Assembly: GCA_903872555.1 (NCBI GenBank) | Contig: CAIQLE010000132.1 | Coordinates: 1 to 13,284 of the forward strand | From: an uncultured bacterium | GTDB lineage: Bacteria; Pseudomonadota; Gammaproteobacteria; Burkholderiales; Burkholderiaceae_D | Direction of reading: 5' to 3' | Length of the DNA: 13,284 nt | Part shown: piece after piece, positions 7,272 to 12,703 of the stretch | Numbering within the stretch: the stretch's first letter is position 1 | How the letters are laid out: each line of letters starts with the position of its first letter | Translations under genes and position numbers: made by a program | Notes under the pieces: model-generated | Databases searched by the model: none | Seen by the model: the letters and a program-made list of their open reading frames with translations, nothing else | Told to the model about the DNA's origin: nothing

Positions 7272-7763
7272 TTATTTTTTCTTCGACAGATAGGTCTGAA
7301 TGTCTTCATTCAGATCTTTCCATTCTTCATTCTGCTTGGAAGAAAATTTTTCAATCAGGTCGAGTTGTATCTTGGCTGACTTGGGATCGCCATTTTGCAG
7401 ATGGGCTTCACCCAGATATTCCAGCGCTTTGAGATTGCCGGGGTTGATTTCAAGCGCCCGGCGATATTTCGTGAACGCGCATTTCAGGTCGCCCGATTTT
7501 CTGCACACAAAGGCCGACAAGGTATACAGATCAGAGTTGTCAGGATTTTTTTGCAGCAGCTTGTCGAGTAAAGGGCCGGCCACAGACCATTCATGATGCT
7601 CAATCGCGGCCTTTGCCTGTGACAGTGCTGGTTCCAGATTTTCACGTTCCAGAAAATCAGGTGAGGCAGCCAGGCAGGACAAGCTCAGTAATGCCGACAG
7701 CGAGAAGGACAGCAGCAAGCCCGGCAGGAGTTTTGACGCTGTAGGGCGTGTGTTGTTCAGCAT
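7272..7763 (-). CDS. Exported TPR-repeat protein
   Basis: The 163-residue product has a signal peptide (hydrophobic stretch about 12-30, likely cleavage after LAA at 33) and about three TPR-like helix pairs between 44 and 146. The clearest is SGDLKCAFTKYRRALEINPGN (starting at residue 90), followed by LKALEYLGEAHLQNGDPKSAKIQL, beginning at 111. The tail is charged and ends in KKK. Two cysteines, Cys87 and Cys95, flank a helix and could form a disulfide in the periplasm. A cysteine at 30 lies in the signal but LSLSC does not fit a lipobox. ATG 7763 directly follows the DUF4340 stop (TAA then ATG) and has GGGAG seven bases upstream, so the two are co-translated. It is the last gene of the ABC operon; TPR modules usually hold protein partners, so a scaffold for the transporter or its substrate is a reasonable inference. 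Confidence 0.8.
   Translation of the reverse strand: MLNNTRPTASKLLPGLLLSFSLSALLSLSCLAASPDFLERENLEPALSQAKAAIEHHEWSVAGPLLDKLLQKNPDNSDLYTLSAFVCRKSGDLKCAFTKYRRALEINPGNLKALEYLGEAHLQNGDPKSAKIQLDLIEKFSSKQNEEWKDLNEDIQTYLSKKK
7295..7314. repeat. 8-bp perfect hairpin at the convergent gene ends
   Basis: TCTGAATG (7295-7302) and CATTCAGA (7307-7314) pair perfectly around the loop TCTT; a G-T pair and a G-C pair extend the stem. It lies in the last codons of the TPR gene, 24 bases past the MmgE/PrpD stop. A T-rich run (7271-7280) precedes it on the plus strand, so it is not a textbook intrinsic terminator in either direction. It may still protect or end the rightward transcript. Confidence 0.55.
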
Positions 7764-8312
7764 TTAAGCTCCCAGAGATGAATAGAGACGTAACAAATCT
7801 TTGACGTGATAATTCGGTATAGAAATAATCGTATCTTTACCAGATATCAAAACATAGCGTGACAAACCATCCGGAGCCAGATCGCCGATTTTGATTTCTG
7901 CGATCGCATGCGCTGCATCCATGCCTTCCAGCCGCAAGACGACGGGTTGAGCAAAGCCGTACTTGGCGCCATCCGCTTCTTTGCCATACTGACGCTCTTC
8001 CTTGGCTCTTGAGAGCGTGCCAAGAAAAACATTCACGTCAAAATTTTTCCACAGCGCGGCATCGAGCTTTTTGCTGGCTGACCATTCTTGTTTCTCTGTG
8101 CGATTTAATACTAGGGATTTGCTGCCAGCCAGACTGACATGGATGAGTGTTACCTGATCAGCTGTCCAGCTAAACAAATTTTCGGCATGGGCAATCGATT
8201 TCTGATCATTTTTTTCCGCCAGCAAATCGGTGCTTCTGTCGGCCGACTGATACATGATGGCGATGACAGACACGAACAGCAGTGCCAGCCAGCCTGAGGA
8301 TGATTTGTTCAA
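7764..8312 (-). CDS. DUF4340 domain membrane-anchored protein
   Basis: The 182-residue protein has one N-terminal membrane segment (about 8-21, WLALLFVSVIAIMY) and then an extracytoplasmic domain. DUF4340 features: ENLFSWTADQVTLIHV (44-59), KYGFAQPVVLRLEG (117-130) and IKIGDLAPDGLSRYVLISGK (140-159) followed by IPNYHVKDLL. DUF4340 proteins are typically encoded beside GldG-like ABC accessory proteins, as here; no molecular function is settled. Start choice: I prefer TTG 8312, which overlaps the GldG-like stop (TTGA) and has GGTGGAG (8325-8319) six bases upstream. A GTG at 8327 in the same frame would add five residues but leaves no good ribosome site and destroys the fit. Short for the family, with a single DUF4340 repeat. 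Confidence 0.82.
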   Translation of the reverse strand: MNKSSSGWLALLFVSVIAIMYQSADRSTDLLAEKNDQKSIAHAENLFSWTADQVTLIHVSLAGSKSLVLNRTEKQEWSASKKLDAALWKNFDVNVFLGTLSRAKEERQYGKEADGAKYGFAQPVVLRLEGMDAAHAIAEIKIGDLAPDGLSRYVLISGKDTIISIPNYHVKDLLRLYSSLGA

Positions 8313-9688
8313 CGACGTCTCCACCACAAATACAGACCTAGCACGAGTGCCAGTAAAGGGAACAAAATGGCACTGATGAAGAAGGTTGCCTTCATCTGCC
8401 CGTTCGTCAGTTCGACCGTCGCCTGCTCATAATTCCTCGGCGTGATATCAATCAGATCTTCCTGCTCAGCCAGAAAATTAATTGAATTCAGAAACAAGGT
8501 GCTATTTCCCAGCACAGGGAAGTGCGTGTTCTTTGCAAAATCGCCATCACCCACGACTAAGAGCGCCGCTTTGGATTCTGGCTTGCCCATATTGTCGGCA
8601 TTGATAGCCGGTGTGGCGAGCACCATCAGGGTCTTCATACCTTCTTTACGGCTTTTTTGTGTTCTGGCCGTTTCTGAGGTGGTCACAATCGGATTGATAC
8701 GAATGCCGCGCGGTATGCCTTTTTCTGCCGGCACAAAGGATGCTGCTCCGGGGAAGAAAGTTAACTGCAAATTGCGGGTGATTTTATGGCGCGGATATTC
8801 CGATGCGGCGGGCGAACCTGGGTCGCTACGGTAATGGCTTGCCGGGTCCAGCACTTCTTCACCTTCATAGGCAATCCCATACTGTTCCAGCAAAGGCGAC
8901 AGACCGGCGCTGCTACCGGGGTCCAGCATGGCCAGCACTTTGCCGCCCTTGTGCAGATAGTCGGCGATGCGGCTTGTTTCGCTTTCCGTGATGTTCTTTT
9001 TGGGGGCGGCAATCACGACGGCCGTACAGTTGGCAATCGCATCAGAGTCACGCAATAAATTCAGTTGCGTGACTTTAAAGCCCAGCGTCTCCAGCGCATC
9101 ACGCGCCATGCCCATACCATTTTTTTCATGCAGTTCTACACGGCCGACAATATTCTCTTCATCGCTATGGTCTTCCAGATCATCCAGCGTTTTCAGACTG
9201 AAGGGATTGGCTTCGAGATGACCGGTGGTAAAGCAGACCGTCTGCATATTGTTGCGTGAAATCCGGATTAAGGCATTGGTGAAATCGGTTTCGCTGCCGC
9301 CATTGATGACGAGTTTTTTCTCACCTGATTCCAGTACTGCGCTGCCGGCGAACTGAATATTGTATTTTCTTGCCTCGGAGGGATGCACCAGAGGATCAAT
9401 CGCAAATACTTTGATGAGTGGGTTTTCCTGCGCATACTGATCCAGCAAGGCCTTGGCATCGACCATGCTTTTATTGCGCAGGTCATAAAACCAGATGACA
9501 TTGATCGGTGTCTTGATATTCTTCAGAACTCGCTTGGTGTCTGGGCTGAGGGAATACACGCCTGCGCTAGTCAGGTCGATGCGGCCGAGCCGGGTCCAAA
9601 AAAACTGATTGACCGCGATCAGCGCCAATAAAATTGCGATGGTAGGCAATAAGGCCTGATACCGGTGCTTAAAATTAGAGCCCATCAT
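8309..9688 (-). CDS. GldG-like ABC transporter auxiliary protein
   Basis: The 459-residue protein has a membrane helix at each end (about 12-30 and 434-455) and a large extracytoplasmic part between them, the layout of GldG/ABC_transp_aux proteins. Typical blocks are GVYSLSPDTKRVLKNI (43-58), a ThuA-like or glutamine-amidotransferase-like fold with FTTGHLEANP (153-162), IADYLHKGGKVLAMLDPG (241-258), and a C-terminal VVGDGDFAKN (378-387) with LFLNSINFLAEQEDLI (398-413). Family knowledge: GldG works with the ABC proteins GldA and GldF and was first linked to Bacteroidetes gliding, but homologues are widespread where no gliding exists. Start chosen at ATG 9688: GGAGGAGG (9701-9694) lies five bases upstream and the ATG overlaps the permease TGA as ATGA. 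An ATG at 9703 in the same frame would use up that ribosome site. Stop overlaps the DUF4340 start. The catalytic residues of amidotransferases are not evident, so a binding role is likelier than an enzyme role. Confidence 0.87.
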   Translation of the reverse strand: MMGSNFKHRYQALLPTIAILLALIAVNQFFWTRLGRIDLTSAGVYSLSPDTKRVLKNIKTPINVIWFYDLRNKSMVDAKALLDQYAQENPLIKVFAIDPLVHPSEARKYNIQFAGSAVLESGEKKLVINGGSETDFTNALIRISRNNMQTVCFTTGHLEANPFSLKTLDDLEDHSDEENIVGRVELHEKNGMGMARDALETLGFKVTQLNLLRDSDAIANCTAVVIAAPKKNITESETSRIADYLHKGGKVLAMLDPGSSAGLSPLLEQYGIAYEGEEVLDPASHYRSDPGSPAASEYPRHKITRNLQLTFFPGAASFVPAEKGIPRGIRINPIVTTSETARTQKSRKEGMKTLMVLATPAINADNMGKPESKAALLVVGDGDFAKNTHFPVLGNSTLFLNSINFLAEQEDLIDITPRNYEQATVELTNGQMKATFFISAILFPLLALVLGLYLWWRRR

Positions 9689-10401
9689 TGCATCCTCCTC
9701 CATTTAAGGAGTTGAATTGTGGCGCTCAGTGAAAACACAATGACGCTCAGGAAGTAAACAATGCTTCTGCCATCCAGCACACCGCGGATCAAATCCACAT
9801 GCTGGGCAGAGAGCGATAAGTGCAGCAGAATTTCAGACAGTCGCGGAAACAAATCCAGCGAGGCCGGGTAATCAATAAACCAAAGCAGCACCAGCGCGCC
9901 CCAGGTCAGGATGGCAGCCACAATCTGGTTGGTGCAGATGGCTGACAGCGCGACACCAATCGCCATAAACATGGCGCCAAAAATGAAGACGCCGATGTAG
10001 CCGCCGATGATGGGGCCAAAATCGGGTTTGCCAAACACGGCCAGAGGAATCACTGCACTTGCTGTACCCAGCAACATCAGGGCAAGAATCATGATGGCGG
10101 CAGCAAATTTACCCAGTACAGTTTCCCAGTCCTTCAGCGGCAGGGTGAGCAACAGCTCTATGGTGCCTGTCTTGTTCTCATCTGCAAAAATACGCATGGT
10201 GAGCAGCGGCATCATGAGTATCAGCAGTATGGTCATATTGTGAAATGAGGTCACCATCTGTGCCACATTCACAAAAAACAGGTTGAAGCTGAAGAAGTAG
10301 CCACATAAGGCCCAGAAGGTCGCAATCACAACCAAGGCAATAGGCGCAGAGAAGTATTCTTTGACTTCTTTTTTGAAGATGGAAAACAATCCGTTAAACA
10401 T
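9685..10401 (-). CDS. ABC transporter permease, GldF-like
   Basis: The 238-residue protein has about six membrane helices (roughly 18-40, 55-72, 97-121, 134-155, 160-178 and 214-231) and no large soluble domain, as in ABC-2-type permeases of the NosY/GldF group. The cytoplasmic stretch MRIFADENKTGTIELLLTLP (69-88) with DWETVLGKF (91-99) is the most diagnostic block of the GldF family. ATG 10401 starts MFNGLFSIFKKEVKEYFSAP, the normal family N-terminus; the frame is open back to 10494 but that would run into the ATPase gene. The start lies 16 bases after the ATPase stop, and the stop TGA overlaps the GldG-like ATG. It forms the membrane channel or flippase for the ATPase encoded upstream; whether it exports, or extracts something from the membrane, is unknown. 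Confidence 0.9.
   Translation of the reverse strand: MFNGLFSIFKKEVKEYFSAPIALVVIATFWALCGYFFSFNLFFVNVAQMVTSFHNMTILLILMMPLLTMRIFADENKTGTIELLLTLPLKDWETVLGKFAAAIMILALMLLGTASAVIPLAVFGKPDFGPIIGGYIGVFIFGAMFMAIGVALSAICTNQIVAAILTWGALVLLWFIDYPASLDLFPRLSEILLHLSLSAQHVDLIRGVLDGRSIVYFLSVIVFSLSATIQLLKWRRMQ
9694..9701 (-). promoter_or_regulatory. Strong Shine-Dalgarno site that fixes the GldG-like start
   Basis: On the minus strand this reads GGAGGAGG, five bases before ATG 9688. It is the strongest ribosome site in the operon, lies within the last codons of the permease gene, and decides against the longer start at 9703. Confidence 0.75.
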
Positions 10402-10417
10402 TGCTATTAAAACCTTT

Positions 10418-11392
10418 TCAATGCGCTCGCATAATATCGAGCAGAGCCGCTTCGACCTGCGCTCCGGTTCGGCGTACATCAACCAGCTGTCCAAAAGTAA
10501 TGGCAGTACGCACTATATTGTCAAAGGTTTCATTGTTATTGTCCGAACAGTGACAACGCAGCTGCCATTGTCCACCGACATTCACAGTGTGTACGTCGAC
10601 GCTGACGATATTGGTATCAGTGAGCAAGGCATTTCTGATTAGCTCAGGATCACAATTGGCCATCGTGATCAGAATGTATTCATCTTTGCTCTGCATCAGT
10701 CCGTGACTGAGCGGCGAGTCTGATACCAGTCGACCCTGACGCAGCATAACCACGCGGGTACAGAGTGATTCAATTTCTTGCATCAAGTGACTGCTGAATA
10801 TCACTGCACGACCACTCGCACTGCTGCGTATCATTTCACGCGCTTCGACGATCTGCAAAGGATCCAGTCCATTGGTTGATTCATCGAGTAATAAAACAGG
10901 AGGGTCGTTCAGGACGGCCTGAGCCAGACCGACGCGCTGACGAAATCCTTTGGAGAGGCGGCCTATCGCCTTGCTGCGCACATTTTTTAAATCAAAAGCC
11001 CGCATAGCGCGATCAATCGCTGGCTTGCGTGCAGAGCGAGGTATCGCTTTGGCCTGCGCCACAAAATCCAGATACTGGTCAACAGACAAAGAGTCGTATA
11101 AGGGTGCTTTTTCGGGCAGATAACCTATCAGACGACGGGCAGCCAGACCCTGAGGGCCGACAGCTTCGCCGCATACATTGACGGTGCCGCTATCGATGGC
11201 ATAGTAACCAGCGATACAACGCAGGGCGGTGGTTTTTCCACTTCCATTCGGGCCGAGTAAACCGACAATCTCACCCGGCCGAACAGACAGTGTCAAATCA
11301 AATAAGATTTGATGAGGGCCAAAAAACTTACAGGCCCTCTCAAGAAAAACCGACGATACGTCAGACGTATCGCCGAGTTTCATATCACTCAT
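10418..11392 (-). CDS. ABC transporter ATP-binding protein, GldA/CcmA-like
   Basis: The 324-residue ATPase has an ABC domain in residues 15-225 and a C-terminal extension of about 100 residues typical of the GldA/NosF group. Seen: Walker A GPNGSGKTT (47-55), a Q-loop region YLPEKAPLYD (91-100) with Glu where many ABC proteins have Gln, signature LSKGFRQRVGLAQAV (146-160), Walker B VLLLDESTNGLDP (166-178) with catalytic Glu171, and the H-loop FSSHLMQEIE (199-208) with His202. In the Walker B tail the usual Pro after Glu is Ser, a mild deviation. I chose ATG 11392 (MSDMKLGD). It overlaps the end of the hydrolase gene by eight bases; ATG 11383 is an alternative and lies just past that gene's stop. 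The frame continues to 11467 inside the hydrolase, which is unlikely to be used. It powers the permease encoded next. Translation is probably coupled to the hydrolase gene since no strong ribosome site is present. Confidence 0.9.
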   Translation of the reverse strand: MSDMKLGDTSDVSSVFLERACKFFGPHQILFDLTLSVRPGEIVGLLGPNGSGKTTALRCIAGYYAIDSGTVNVCGEAVGPQGLAARRLIGYLPEKAPLYDSLSVDQYLDFVAQAKAIPRSARKPAIDRAMRAFDLKNVRSKAIGRLSKGFRQRVGLAQAVLNDPPVLLLDESTNGLDPLQIVEAREMIRSSASGRAVIFSSHLMQEIESLCTRVVMLRQGRLVSDSPLSHGLMQSKDEYILITMANCDPELIRNALLTDTNIVSVDVHTVNVGGQWQLRCHCSDNNNETFDNIVRTAITFGQLVDVRRTGAQVEAALLDIMRAH

Positions 11393-12227
11393 AAGGCTTG
11401 TCGTGATTGTTCTGGCCGAACTGGACAGGATCATGGCTATACCAGAGCGTACCGTTTTTAGCGTCACGGATATTTTTCAGGCGGTCAATCGAACGCATTG
11501 ACTCGTTGGTATTCCAGGTGATGCCAGGAATAACGCCTTTTTCATTGTCAGCCATGTAGATGGCGTCAGCTGAAATCAGAACGGTACCGGTCTTTTTCAG
11601 GTTGACCATCAGCGACTGGTGACCCTGAGTGTGACCTTTGGTGTCGAGGACCACCACGGAGCCGTCACCAAACATGTCGAAATCACCGGTCAGTTCCATG
11701 AAGTCGAAGCTGCGTGTTTCGTCATAATCTTTGACGACATAAGCAGCGCGCTGGAACTTCTCTGGCCACCAGGCAGCTTTCAGTTCTTCTTTCTGAACGA
11801 CGTGCTTAGCTTTCGGGAACATTTTGATGTTACCCACGTGGTCGAGGTGGAAGTGTGAATAGATGACGTATTTCACGTCTTCTGTCGAGTAGCCCAGTTT
11901 TTTCAGCTGACGGTCGATGATTTCATCACGAGTCTGGGTGGTCTTGAATGCGCCGCACAGGCCCTGGCCCCAGTAGTTGGCGCAATTGCCGTCTGAAGTA
12001 GCGAAGTTATTACCGGTATCAAATACGATCAGACCGCGTGGGTGCTTGATGACATAGACCGGGACGGGAACAGAGATCTTAGTTCCTACGTCTTTCATGG
12101 CTGTCAGCCAGCCTTTGTCCAGATCCAGGCTACCGCCCTTCAGTTGCCATAACTGGATATCTGCAGCGGCTGCAGACAGGGATGTTGCACAGAATGCAGC
12201 AGCCAGCAGTAATTTCTTGAACTTCAT
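11385..12227 (-). CDS. Exported metallo-beta-lactamase-fold hydrolase, AHL-lactonase-like
   Basis: The 280-residue protein has a clear signal peptide (MKFKK, hydrophobic core 6-20, cleavage after AAA near 22), so it acts in the periplasm. The fold's metal site is complete: SHFHLDH (124-130, HxHxDH), His199 in GHTQGHQSL, Asp221 in SADAIY and His265 in YSHDP. Spacing and context match AHL lactonases of the AiiA type (His104/106/109, Asp108, His169, Asp191, His235 there), and the tyrosine three residues after the bridging Asp (Tyr224, like Tyr194 in AiiA) is also kept. So a two-zinc lactonase is the best guess, with N-acyl homoserine lactones as one possible substrate. Other lactones or esters remain possible. 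GGGGGAG (12240-12234) six bases upstream supports ATG 12227. It is the first gene of the minus-strand operon and its stop overlaps the ATPase gene, an unusual partnership for a lactonase. Confidence 0.88.
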   Translation of the reverse strand: MKFKKLLLAAAFCATSLSAAAADIQLWQLKGGSLDLDKGWLTAMKDVGTKISVPVPVYVIKHPRGLIVFDTGNNFATSDGNCANYWGQGLCGAFKTTQTRDEIIDRQLKKLGYSTEDVKYVIYSHFHLDHVGNIKMFPKAKHVVQKEELKAAWWPEKFQRAAYVVKDYDETRSFDFMELTGDFDMFGDGSVVVLDTKGHTQGHQSLMVNLKKTGTVLISADAIYMADNEKGVIPGITWNTNESMRSIDRLKNIRDAKNGTLWYSHDPVQFGQNNHDKPYE

Positions 12228-12248
12228 TGTTGTCTCCCCCTTAGCGTT

Positions 12249-12279
12249 TTTATATCAGTCGCATGATGGTCATGCTCAA
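12249..12279 (-). promoter_or_regulatory. Candidate promoter with dyad for the hydrolase/ABC operon
   Basis: Read on the minus strand, TTGAGC (12279-12274) and TATAAA (12254-12249) are separated by 19 bases, and the dyad GCATGA-TGG-TCATGC (12261-12275) lies mostly within that spacer. A 19-base spacer with a dyad is the layout used by MerR-type activators, but the dyad is off-centre by about four bases, so any operator bound there by a repressor is equally possible. It lies 22 bases upstream of the hydrolase start. Confidence 0.35.
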
Positions 12280-12569
12280 AAATCAACCGTCGAAACTTTG
12301 AAGCCCGTTCAACTGTCCGGCCCCTGTGCTTCTTGTATGCCTTGGTTTGCGATGGATCTTGCTTCACCCTATTTTCTATGTCAACCGGCAGGGGCAGAGG
12401 GATATTGTATGAATTTTGTTTTTTAATACGAATTATGTTGCACTGCGATTTGAGAGTGAAAACAGTGCTTGCTGAGGCTTTTTTTTGTGCAGAATTTTCT
12501 GTCTTGCAGTGCGAATCTGTCGGCATTCGTATTTTCAAAATGGGTACTTAAAAAAACTTGTCTTGCCCA

Positions 12570-12599
12570 TTGACGCAGCCTCCGTCAGACTGATATGCA
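12570..12599 (+). promoter_or_regulatory. Weak candidate promoter for the binding-protein gene
   Basis: TTGACG (12570-12575) matches five of six -35 positions; TATGCA follows after 18 bases (12594-12599) and is a poor -10. The dyad TGACG-N7-CGTCA (12571-12587) overlaps the -35, so a regulator could block it. The AT-rich stretch further down offers other -10-like hexamers. Confidence 0.25.
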
Positions 12600-12703
12600 A
12601 GGTGTTATACGATAAAAACACATAATAAATTATAAATCTGGCACTGGCCTCACCTTAGTCAGTCAAGCTAAGCCTGTCCAGAACCAAACAGCGGGAGATG
12701 ACC

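Larger units (their letters stand above)
12228..12703. other. Divergent intergenic region, hydrolase operon / binding protein
   Basis: These 476 bases contain no credible protein gene. They hold the start signals of the leftward operon and the rightward binding-protein gene. Structure seen: a 15-base dyad at 12261-12275, TTGAA-GCCCG-TTCAA at 12298-12312, GCACTGC (12440-12446) with its reverse complement GCAGTGC (12506-12512) and a partial copy CAGTGC at 12463-12468, a run of eight T at 12479-12486, and TGACG-N7-CGTCA at 12571-12587. An AT-rich stretch spans 12605-12637. No tRNA-like or riboswitch-like fold is evident to me. Confidence 0.5.

Noticed and set aside
7671..7679. Lipoprotein cleavage site in the TPR protein (LSLSC)
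   Set aside because: Position -3 is Ser and -2 is Leu, which does not fit the lipobox; an LAA signal-peptidase I site follows.
8761..9259. Several overlapping frames of 60-90 codons on the plus strand opposite the GldG-like gene
   Set aside because: They are antisense shadows of a well-supported gene, without ribosome sites or recognisable domains.
10402..10494. Longer N-terminus for the permease
   Set aside because: The extension overlaps the ATPase C-terminus, is polar and Arg-rich, and lacks similarity to permease N-termini.
12224..12538. Open frame of 104 codons on the minus strand
   Set aside because: Composition is unlike the neighbours, there is no recognisable domain, and it covers the promoter region and start of the hydrolase gene.
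12639..12654. Sigma-54-like TGGCAC element before the binding-protein gene
   Set aside because: The GG is present but the required GC of the -12 element at ten bases distance is missing.
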